A stretch of 14,518 nucleotides of DNA from Candidatus Brockarchaeota archaeon (GTDB lineage: Archaea; Thermoproteota; EX4484-205; DTQO01), in NCBI GenBank assembly GCA_017601265.1, contig JAFNJA010000044.1, forward strand, positions 1-14,518, read 5' to 3'. Shown here one piece after another: positions 6,858-12,833 of this stretch (positions are counted from its first letter, which is position 1; every line of letters starts with the position of its first letter). The notes beneath the pieces were generated by a model. The model had not been told where the DNA came from. It was given only the letters and a program-made list of their open reading frames with translations, and ran no database searches. The translations under genes were made by a program, and so were the position numbers.

Positions 6858-6968
6858 GGAAAGACCGCCTGAAGCCTCCGCATGATAGATGGTGGACGTC
6901 AAGGCAACAAACCAGACGGCGGAGAGTGCTCCTAAGGGCGCGCGGTCGAAATAGGAGAGGGCGGAGAA

Positions 6969-7757
6969 GTGGACGCGCTGGATGCCAATTTAGAAAAGAT
7001 CGGCTTGCTCGGCCCACAGGTTGGACGGGTGCTTTCTTTGGTGGACCTTATCAAGTTGGGCACGATGCCATTGAATCTAGCAGCGTACTTGATGAGTGAA
7101 ATTAGAGATGGCGCCAGCGTTCTTGTCGGGGCGAGGGCAGGCAGGGCTGGAAAGACTACCTTGATGGGAGCTTTGCTGGGCGTAATCCCTTCGTCTGACA
7201 GAATCGTTGTGATCGAGCATGCGGGCATGATGAAAGGATTGAAACGCGGTACGCGGAGGAGCCCGAAAACCTACGTCGTTCACGAAATTTCAAACCACGG
7301 ACCGAGGCACGGCCCCTACCTGTGGGGTCCAGCGGCCGTCGATGCCACCCGGCTCGTCGGGCCTTACACCCGACTTGTTTCCAGCCTCCATGCGGACACT
7401 ATCAAAGAAGTGAGGGCCGCTTTTCGAACGTGCGGTTCAGTTGAAGCGATGAACGTTTTCGATTCCATAGTATTCATCAAACGCTTCCGCCACGGGTCTC
7501 GTCGGGTAGTCGATAATGTCTGGCGGTTCGACGCGTCCAGCAAATCCTTCGAGCTGGCGTACTCGGGCGCTGAAGGGTTTTCGTCGGCCCTGGATGGCCA
7601 TCTTGAATCCCGAAAGAAGGAACTGGCGGAATGGGAAACGTTCCTCAAGCGTTGCATCAGGCAAGGCATTAGTGCAATCGAAGATGTCGCTTACGCGTTG
7701 AGGGAATACTCGAGTTCGCGGGAAGTTAAGGCTGAATACGCTGAACCTTTGAGCTAG
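6969..7757 (+). CDS. small type II/IV secretion-type ATPase (VirB11/PilT/GspE-like), orphan
   Basis: This 262-residue P-loop protein resembles the nucleotide-binding core of secretion/pilus ATPases but lacks their long N-terminal domain. A Walker A-like loop reads VGARAGRAGKTTLMGALL (53-70; Lys62, Thr63), with an unusual spacing of its first glycine. IVVIEH (79-84) matches the strand after it. HEISNHGPRHGPYLWG (105-120) is followed by SLHADTIKEV (139-148), matching the His-box of the superfamily. The GTG start at 6969 follows GGAG at 6963-6966, and the frame has a stop at 6933-6935. No pilin, prepilin peptidase or membrane platform gene is nearby, so it is unlikely to drive a full pilus here. 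It may be co-transcribed with padR. Its function is unknown. Confidence 0.75.
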   Translation: MDALDANLEKIGLLGPQVGRVLSLVDLIKLGTMPLNLAAYLMSEIRDGASVLVGARAGRAGKTTLMGALLGVIPSSDRIVVIEHAGMMKGLKRGTRRSPKTYVVHEISNHGPRHGPYLWGPAAVDATRLVGPYTRLVSSLHADTIKEVRAAFRTCGSVEAMNVFDSIVFIKRFRHGSRRVVDNVWRFDASSKSFELAYSGAEGFSSALDGHLESRKKELAEWETFLKRCIRQGISAIEDVAYALREYSSSREVKAEYAEPLS

Positions 7758-8181
7758 CCAAGGAAAGGTTCGGGCACGTTAAGTGGGAAAGCAAAAACCG
7801 AGCTAGCTTTGGCAGACGGTCCGGAAATAGGTCCCATGGCTTTGAAAGCTATTTACCTCGAAGGCGATAGTAGGCTGGCGGTCGGATCTGGCTTTTTCGA
7901 CGGTGCCACAGCCTAGAACGAGCCCGATGTACTGAAGCATGTTGCCAGGAGATGAGGGAAGCCGAGGCGGGTGCCGGCTGGCAGTGGGGCGCAATTCGTA
8001 CCAGTTGGAGGGCAGGACCCGTGTTCATAGCTTATGAGGCTCGAATGGGGCAGGATAGGTCAGATTGTTAAAAGCTAAAAGCGCACTAGCTGCCTTGCAC
8101 AAGACCCACGCCAACTTTTCAAGACGGGAGTTCGCCATCAAAATGTCAATAAGCGATCACGAATAACAGCGAATTATTTCC
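7758..8181 (+). other. region without an intact gene, possible coding remnants
   Basis: Directly after the ATPase stop the same frame stays open for about 51 codons, including KTELALADGPEIGP, ALKAIYLEGDSRLAVGSG and FFDGATA, before a TAG near 7915. A second open piece in another frame follows, with GAGWQWGAIRTSWRAGPV and FIAYEARMGQD. These may be relics of a decayed gene or chance. I recognise no family. Confidence 0.3.
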
Positions 8182-8330
8182 ATGGATGGCGTTAAAATCA
8201 GTATTATCGGCGCTATCAGTTCTGCATCCTCTATGGCGCTCGCCAAGGAACTTTTCTCAAACCAAATTTTAAGGGCAACGTGGTGGGTTTCATGGACGTG
8301 AATTAGAGGCCTCGCGTCCCGCGCGTACGA
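8182..8330 (+). pseudogene. remnant of a glycoside hydrolase family 4 N-terminus
   Basis: GH4 enzymes are NAD- and Mn-dependent alpha/beta-glycosidases that begin with a Rossmann motif of the form KISIIGAGSxxFSxxLxxDL, followed by a conserved strand ending MDIDEERL. Here frame 1 from ATG 8182 reads DGVKISIIGAISSASSMALA then KELFSNQ. The next piece, NFKGNVVGFMDVN, is in frame 3 (from 8265) and runs into TAG. Then ELEASR continues in frame 2 (from 8300). Read in order, the three pieces match the GH4 N-terminus, but with two frameshifts, a stop and loss of a Rossmann glycine. No catalytic domain follows, so the gene is dead and truncated. It lies just upstream of the phosphofructokinase gene. 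Confidence 0.55.
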
Positions 8331-8510
8331 CTTGGTTTCGCCGAATTTCGGATTTGCGCGCCGTATCGCTTTGACTTTTCGCGCAGGTCAAAACGTTTAG
8401 GGCGCCGCGGTCAGCTTCCGAAGGCCCAGGAATCAGCCTGCACGGCCGCGTTTCTGCAACTAGACCGCCGCCATCCTGCCGGCGTCCGTTCGAACCCAAC
8501 GCCCAGCAAA
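8331..8510. other. GC-rich non-coding spacer before phosphofructokinase
   Basis: No open frame with family motifs is visible. The segment near 8486-8504 contains GTTCGAACCC, reminiscent of a tRNA T-arm, but it does not fold as one. Confidence 0.4.
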
Positions 8511-8514
8511 GAAA

Positions 8515-8523
8515 CTTAAATCC
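8515..8523 (+). promoter_or_regulatory. TATA-like element of the phosphofructokinase gene
   Basis: CTTAAATCC, in an AAAGAAACTTAAA context, is centred about 27 bases before the ATG at 8545. That predicts a leaderless transcript, consistent with the absence of a ribosome-binding site. Confidence 0.5.
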
Positions 8524-8544
8524 CGAAGCTACGAAAGTTGTGGC

Positions 8545-9720
8545 ATGGTCAAGACAATCTTGCACCTCACTGGCGGAGGCCACATCTGCTCCTGGGGGGC
8601 CGGGCAGAAGAGGTTGATAGAGCTCGCGAGGCAGAAGGGATGGAGGATACTGGGAGCGAGGGACGGTTGGGCGGGCCTGAACAAGGGCGTGGTTTACGAC
8701 CTCACGGACCAGCCGATCCACGGGATAGAGCTCAGGGGCGGCTCCTTCATCGGTTCGAGCAGGACGCTTCCGGATCCGGGTAAAGCGGTCGAGACTCTCA
8801 GGAAGCACGGGGTTGACGCGGTAGTGGCGATGGGCGGGGACGACACTTTGGGCGCAGCGTACCAGCTTTACGAGGAGCGCGGGGTCAACGTCGTCGGCTG
8901 GCCGAAGACCATGGACAACGACCTCTTCGAAACTTACTGCACCCTCGGGTACCCGAGCGCGGCCTCGATAGCGTCAGCGAACGTCAGGGACATGCACGAC
9001 GCGGCTTGGAGCCACAGCAGGGTCGCTTTGGTGACCCTTTTCGGGCGAAACACCGACTGGGCCGTCGCAGCGGCTGGCGCTTACGGCCTCGCCGACATGG
9101 TGGTGCCGTGCGAGCAGCCTTACGAGATAGGCTCCATACTGGAGAAGGTGAAAGAGGCGGTCAAGAGAAACAGGGAAAAGTACGACAGGCCGTTCGCGGT
9201 CGTCGCCGTCGCGGAGGGCGCGAGCATAGGCGGGGTGGAAAGCCACGTGAGGACCGAGGAGGTCGACGCGTTCGGGAACCCAAAGCTCGATCCCCTGAGC
9301 CTCGTCCTCAGCCTCGAGAGGGCGGTAAAGAGGGCGGGTTTCGAGTGCGCCGTCGAAGCTTTGACCTACCGCCTAAGGAACGGGATGCCGACCAAGGTGG
9401 ACGCCATGCTAGCCGAAAAGGCTTCCGAAAAGTGCGTGGACCTGGTAGAGGAGGGTGCGTTTGGGCACATGGCCGCCGTAACTTTCGACGGCAAGAACCT
9501 CGGCGTGGGGCACGTTCCTCTCAAGAAGGTGATAAGGTGGACGAAGAGCCAGAGCGGCAAGGTTACGACGGAGAAGAGGCCAGTCAAGGGGACGGGATAC
9601 GTAGACTACGATGAAATGACTGTTACGCCCAAGTTCGTGGAATACGCGGCTCCGTTCCTTGGCAAGCCGGCAGGGATCGAGGAAGTGGTTTACGGCCACC
9701 CGCTAAAGCCACTCCCATAG
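8545..9720 (+). CDS. phosphofructokinase family protein, PPi-type signatures
   Basis: This 391-residue protein belongs to the PFK-A superfamily, which phosphorylates fructose 6-phosphate to the 1,6-bisphosphate using ATP or pyrophosphate. The catalytic block is VAMGGDDTLGAAYQLYEERG (94-113) followed by PKTMDND (120-126), which contains the catalytic Asp of the TIDND motif. The second Asp of GGDD (Asp100) and the Lys of PKT (Lys121) are both hallmarks of PPi-dependent enzymes. GRNTDWAVAAAG (167-178) matches the substrate-binding MGR segment. The N-terminal phosphate loop is atypical: TGGGHICSWGAGQ replaces the usual GGGDAPGLN. It is preceded by a TATA box for leaderless expression. The family is certain; phosphoryl donor and exact sugar are inferred. 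It is 47 bases upstream of the radical SAM gene. Confidence 0.88.
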   Translation: MVKTILHLTGGGHICSWGAGQKRLIELARQKGWRILGARDGWAGLNKGVVYDLTDQPIHGIELRGGSFIGSSRTLPDPGKAVETLRKHGVDAVVAMGGDDTLGAAYQLYEERGVNVVGWPKTMDNDLFETYCTLGYPSAASIASANVRDMHDAAWSHSRVALVTLFGRNTDWAVAAAGAYGLADMVVPCEQPYEIGSILEKVKEAVKRNREKYDRPFAVVAVAEGASIGGVESHVRTEEVDAFGNPKLDPLSLVLSLERAVKRAGFECAVEALTYRLRNGMPTKVDAMLAEKASEKCVDLVEEGAFGHMAAVTFDGKNLGVGHVPLKKVIRWTKSQSGKVTTEKRPVKGTGYVDYDEMTVTPKFVEYAAPFLGKPAGIEEVVYGHPLKPLP

Positions 9721-9767
9721 GAGGCGCGGGCGCGGCTGCCGGCTTGACCTGACCCGCATTCCGAAGG

Positions 9768-10685
9768 ATGGGCGTGCCTTTGGCGGCCGCGGGCATCCCG
9801 GTCTTCGGCTCTTCGAAAAAACTGCTGTGCACCTGCCTTCCGAAGTACAGCCTCAACACGTACCTTGGAAGGTGCGCCCACGGCTGCCTATACTGCTACG
9901 CTACCAAGTTCCCGAGTTTCGCGGGCCCCGTTCGACCCCGCCTGAGCTTGTTGGCGGATATCGAGGGGATGGCTCGAAAGACCAGGAACAAGATGCCCGT
10001 GATGGTAAGCGATTGCACGGATCCTTACCAGCCATTGGAAAAGGAGCTCAAGGTAACGCGCCGCTGCATCGAGGTCTTGGCTGGGCTCGGTTTTCCTTTG
10101 CTCATCGTCACCAAGTCCGACCTCGTCACGAGGGACATAGACGTCTTCCACCGGACTCCCACGGTCGTGGCGGTAACCGTGACCACCCAAAGCGAGGGTG
10201 TTTCGAGCATGATCGAGCCCAACGCGCCTAGCCCGGATCGGAGGCTCTCCGCCCTCCAAGAGGTTTCGGACAGGGGCATACCTGCGGTAGCAAGGGTTGA
10301 CCCGATCATACCCACTGTGAACGACGGCGAGGCGGATTTCGAGAAGCTTGTGTCCACGCTGGCAGCCATCGGCGTAAAGCAGGTTACGATCTCCACCCTG
10401 AAGCCGGTGAGGGGGTTCTTCTCGAAGTTGGAGCGCGCCGATTCCGGACTCCATGGAAGGCTTTCGCGGGCGTATTCGGACGGCGGCTGGATAGCGGGTT
10501 ACAAGTACCTGCGCGAAGCGAGAAGGAGGGCCTTGGTGGAAAAATTTAGGCGCATAGTACTGAGGCACGGTCTGGCGTTCTCGTCCTGCAGGGAGGGGTT
10601 CCCCGAATTGAACACCCTTCCTTGCGATGGAACCTACTACTGCAGGGTAAAATGGGGGAAGGATCGAGGCTTTAAGGATAATTGA
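9768..10685 (+). CDS. radical SAM protein, SPL (spore photoproduct lyase)-like family
   Basis: This 305-residue protein has the radical SAM cluster-binding motif CAHGCLYCYA, with Cys36, Cys40 and Cys43 spaced CX3CX2C. These ligate the 4Fe-4S cluster that cleaves S-adenosylmethionine. The motif context LNTYLGRCAHGCLYCYATKF and the following SDCTDPYQPLEKELKVTR are typical of the COG1533 (SplB-related) group, common in archaea and mostly of unknown reaction. Later blocks are LLIVTKSDLVTRDID, a ThiH-like strand VAVTVTT and RVDPIIPTVND. Two extra N-terminal cysteines (Cys21, Cys23) could bind metal or be incidental. The ATG at 9768 is the first good start. Whether it repairs DNA, modifies RNA or modifies protein is unknown. 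It may be read through from the phosphofructokinase promoter. Confidence 0.88.
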   Translation: MGVPLAAAGIPVFGSSKKLLCTCLPKYSLNTYLGRCAHGCLYCYATKFPSFAGPVRPRLSLLADIEGMARKTRNKMPVMVSDCTDPYQPLEKELKVTRRCIEVLAGLGFPLLIVTKSDLVTRDIDVFHRTPTVVAVTVTTQSEGVSSMIEPNAPSPDRRLSALQEVSDRGIPAVARVDPIIPTVNDGEADFEKLVSTLAAIGVKQVTISTLKPVRGFFSKLERADSGLHGRLSRAYSDGGWIAGYKYLREARRRALVEKFRRIVLRHGLAFSSCREGFPELNTLPCDGTYYCRVKWGKDRGFKDN

Positions 10686-10780
10686 ACCTTGAAACGTCGA
10701 GTTTTTGTCGAATAAGGTTGAAGATTCAAGAATTCTGATTCCTATTCGCGGGTATTGATTGAACTTCTCTTTTTGCGTAT

Positions 10781-10906
10781 TTGCGCCAGACTCAAGCTCG
10801 GCACATCCTGGAAGCGCGTATCAATGCCTTTATTAAGGAGCTGATACGGGCAGGCTGCCAGTGTACGGGAGACGACCCCGAGAGGGATTTTCTTTCGTAT
10901 AACTAA
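10781..10906 (+). CDS. possible 41-residue ORF upstream of the zinc-ribbon gene
   Basis: A TTG at 10781 opens a frame including QARHILEARINAFIKELIRA, then GCQCTGDDPERDFLSYN, ending TAA at 10904-10906. The amphipathic helix plus CxC-GDDPERD tail looks protein-like, and the ORF ends 18 bases before the zinc-ribbon ATG. However, a T-rich run just upstream resembles a terminator, no ribosome-binding site is clear, and another frame is open across the first half. Treat as a candidate only. Confidence 0.25.
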   Translation: MRQTQARHILEARINAFIKELIRAGCQCTGDDPERDFLSYN

Positions 10907-10924
10907 ATCAAGGGAGTGAGATAG

Positions 10925-11077
10925 ATGGGCTTTGAAAGAAGGCAATTCAACCGACCTAGGCAGATGTACAAGGCAACCTGCTCCGACTGCGGAAGAGAGT
11001 GCGAAGTGCCGTTCCAACCGACGCAGGGTCGGCCAGTATATTGCAATGAGTGTTTCCAGAAGCACAGGCGGAGATAG
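10925..11077 (+). CDS. CxxC-x17-CxxC zinc-ribbon miniprotein
   Basis: This 50-residue basic protein carries two zinc knuckles, CSDC (Cys19, Cys22) and CNEC (Cys40, Cys43), separated by exactly 17 residues. It matches the CxxC-x17-CxxC domain found in archaea and some bacteria. Around them lie ECEVPFQP and GRPVYCNECFQKHRRR, the usual family context. The N-terminus (GFERRQFNRPRQMYK) and C-terminus (KHRRR) are Arg/Lys-rich, so nucleic-acid or ribosome contact is plausible but unproven. The ATG at 10925 follows GGGAGTGAG at 10912-10920, a good ribosome-binding site. A weak TATA-like run, GTATAACTAAAT, occurs about 25 bases upstream. It stands between the radical SAM gene and an independently promoted amidohydrolase. 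Confidence 0.85.
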   Translation: MGFERRQFNRPRQMYKATCSDCGRECEVPFQPTQGRPVYCNECFQKHRRR

Positions 11078-11150
11078 GATAGCGTCTCTTAACTAGCAAC
11101 GAGCTCGATGCCGGCGTTTTTTAGGGCCCGCATCGACGCGCTTTTTTCTA
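11078..11150 (+). terminator. T-tracts between zinc-ribbon and amidohydrolase genes
   Basis: Two six-T runs, one near 11117-11122 and one near 11142-11147, each follow a GC-rich stretch. Such U-tracts are the normal archaeal termination signal and would end the zinc-ribbon transcript before the next promoter. Confidence 0.45.
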
Positions 11151-11160
11151 TTTTATATAT
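11151..11160 (+). promoter_or_regulatory. TATA box of the amidohydrolase gene
   Basis: TTTTATATAT is centred about 35 bases before the ATG at 11191, predicting a leader of only about 9 bases. It is a clear match to the archaeal TATA consensus in a GC-rich background. Confidence 0.7.
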
Positions 11161-11190
11161 TGGCGGGCACAGTCCCCAGCGGGCGTTCTA

Positions 11191-11952
11191 ATGGGCAGGG
11201 TGCAGGTAGTCGACTCGCACGTCCACCTGAAGCACGGAGACGCGGAGAGGACCGAATTCGGGGCCGAAGAGATAGTGGAGGCCATGGACGCGGCTGGAAT
11301 CGACAAGTCGATCGTGTTCGCGATGTCGACCACGACGCGCCGCTCCATCGAGATGGCGAGAGAAGCTTCGGGCAAGTTTCCCGAACGGCTGATCCCTTAC
11401 GTCTACGCGCTTCCCAGCTACGAAAGGCCGGTCCTGGAAGAGATAGACCGAGCGGTTACAGAGTACGGCTTCAGGGGGATCAAGCTCCACGCCGGCGAAT
11501 GCACCCTCGCGGAATACGTCGCGGACCCAGTGGTGGAGCTCGCGGGCGAGCTGCGAGTTCCTTGCCTCATCGACTGCTCCGGGAGGATAGGGGACATCGC
11601 GCGGATGGCGGCCAAGTTCCCGAAAACGAACTTGATAGTGGCGCACCTAGGCATGTACCTGTGCAAGGACGGAGCAATGATAGACAGGTTCATCGATCTA
11701 GCTGAGAACCACCGAAACGTCTACTTGGATACGAGTGGGGTCGTGCTCACTGAAAAAGTAGTGGATGCCGTTAGGAGGGCCGGTTCGGACCGCGTAGTTT
11801 TCGGAACGGACGGGCCGGCCAATGCGCCCGACACCGCGTCTTACGCCAAGAGAGAGTTGGAAAAAATCACGGGGTTGAATTTGGACCCAAAGGCAAGGAG
11901 AGCGATCCTTGCAGAAAACATCCTGAGGCTCATTGGAATTCGGAAACCATAG
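11191..11952 (+). CDS. amidohydrolase-2 family TIM-barrel hydrolase/decarboxylase with altered metal site
   Basis: This 253-residue protein fits the amidohydrolase_2 (COG2159) group of TIM-barrel metal-dependent hydrolases and decarboxylases. The first strand gives DSHVH (His10, His12), the GIKLH strand gives Lys98/His100, AHLG gives His152, and GTDGP gives Asp207, near the end of the barrel. At the strand where the family normally has a metal-binding His (PxxxH), this protein reads VPCLIDCSG, with Asp128 in that place. Length is on the short side for the family. It has its own TATA box and a T6 tract just after its stop, so it forms a single-gene unit. The substrate is not predictable; loss of the His could alter metal binding or chemistry. 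Confidence 0.85.
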   Translation: MGRVQVVDSHVHLKHGDAERTEFGAEEIVEAMDAAGIDKSIVFAMSTTTRRSIEMAREASGKFPERLIPYVYALPSYERPVLEEIDRAVTEYGFRGIKLHAGECTLAEYVADPVVELAGELRVPCLIDCSGRIGDIARMAAKFPKTNLIVAHLGMYLCKDGAMIDRFIDLAENHRNVYLDTSGVVLTEKVVDAVRRAGSDRVVFGTDGPANAPDTASYAKRELEKITGLNLDPKARRAILAENILRLIGIRKP

Positions 11953-11955
11953 TAC

Positions 11956-11961
11956 TTTTTT
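11956..11961 (+). terminator. poly-T terminator after the amidohydrolase
   Basis: Six T residues begin four bases after the TAG stop and continue into a pyrimidine-rich stretch, a typical archaeal U-tract terminator. Confidence 0.55.
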
Positions 11962-12344
11962 CCCTCTTGCCTGGTAAAGAATAGGCCATCATATCGATTT
12001 GCAAGGATGCCAGCAAGGCCATGGCAATTACAATATCACTACCTCTTTTGAAGCGCATCGGATGGAGAAATGCAACACACGGAAGAGGCGGATTTTAGCC
12101 CGTTGAAATCTAGTTCATGATACCTCATATCGGCTTGGCAACAAATCGTGATCCACACATTTCCATGATTTTAATTTGATTTGTAGAAAAAAGATCATTT
12201 CAGTGCTGCTATGGACAGCTTGCCTTCTGCGGCCCATTTAATGGATCCGTGGATTAGTAAAAAGATACTAACACGTGGCCAAATTGGAATTTCGAATTCG
12301 CCGTCTTCGACGCTGGCGGTTCTTTCAAACGTCGAGCAATAAGC
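11962..12344. other. intergenic region, possible minus-strand remnant
   Basis: No intact gene is visible. On the minus strand the frame of the upstream membrane protein stays open for 49 more codons past its TAA, to a TGA at 12195-12197. It includes ERTASVEDGEFEIPIWPRVS, FLLIHGSIKWAAEG and KLSIAALK. The stretch has no start codon. It may be an eroded tail of the membrane protein, a relic of another membrane gene, or chance. Confidence 0.4.
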
Positions 12345-12833
12345 TTAGGTGGTTTTTGCTATCTCCGCGGGCGGAGGTGGCATCGGCTTCTCTCCTCCCT
12401 TCCCGTACTTCACCCTCGACACCAAGTAATAGCCCAGAACGTAGGCTATGACTATCGAGAAAGCGCTGCAGAACCAGAACGCTACGTACGCTTCGGGAGC
12501 GTAGACCACGATCAGCAGCAAAAAGATATTCAGCGCAAAATAGATTAACGTTGAAAGGGCATACTCGACAAAGTCTCCCGTGACGAAGAAGAGGAAGCTG
12601 AGAACGGCTATGGCAACGAATCCAGAGTTTTCCCATTCGACATTCAGGATCGTTCCGCCATTCGTGACCAGGGCGCGCTCATCGAAACTTGCCCCGGTAA
12701 GCTTGGCGACTATCTTGGCCGTGTAGATCCTGATGTCGATGGCGTATAGCGCCAAAACGACTAGCACTATTAACAGCCTTGGGATCCATTTTTTCTTGCC
12801 GGTACACTCAAAGATCTTCACAGTTAGTGTCAC
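12345..12833 (-). CDS. small four-helix membrane protein, partner of the glycosyltransferase
   Basis: This 162-residue integral membrane protein has about four hydrophobic segments: about 17-34 (IPRLLIVLVVLALYAIDI), and three closely packed ones between about 72 and 140. It ends in a basic, proline-rich cytoplasmic-looking tail (GEKPMPPPPAEIAKTT). No catalytic motif is recognised. Its GTG start at 12833 overlaps the TGA of the glycosyltransferase (sequence GTGA), so translation is almost certainly coupled. The arrangement recalls exopolysaccharide synthases that need a small membrane partner, such as PgaC with PgaD. This is an analogy of layout, not a sequence match. Its role in polymer export or synthase stability is inferred. 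Confidence 0.8.
   Translation of the reverse strand: MTLTVKIFECTGKKKWIPRLLIVLVVLALYAIDIRIYTAKIVAKLTGASFDERALVTNGGTILNVEWENSGFVAIAVLSFLFFVTGDFVEYALSTLIYFALNIFLLLIVVYAPEAYVAFWFCSAFSIVIAYVLGYYLVSRVKYGKGGEKPMPPPPAEIAKTT

Noticed and set aside
7803..7994. 63-codon minus-strand frame
   Set aside because: No family motif, no ribosome site, and it conflicts with an equally open plus-strand frame.
8399..8507. tRNA-like stretch with GGGCG near 8400 and GTTCGAACCC...GCCC near 8489-8504
   Set aside because: The ends could pair over five bases, but the T-arm stem does not pair (GTCCG against CCAAC) and no normal D-arm or anticodon arm forms.
11092..11190. Minus-strand fragment ending MRALKNAGIELVAS
   Set aside because: Only about 32 codons, no start with ribosome site, and it overlaps the TATA box and T-tracts of plus-strand genes.
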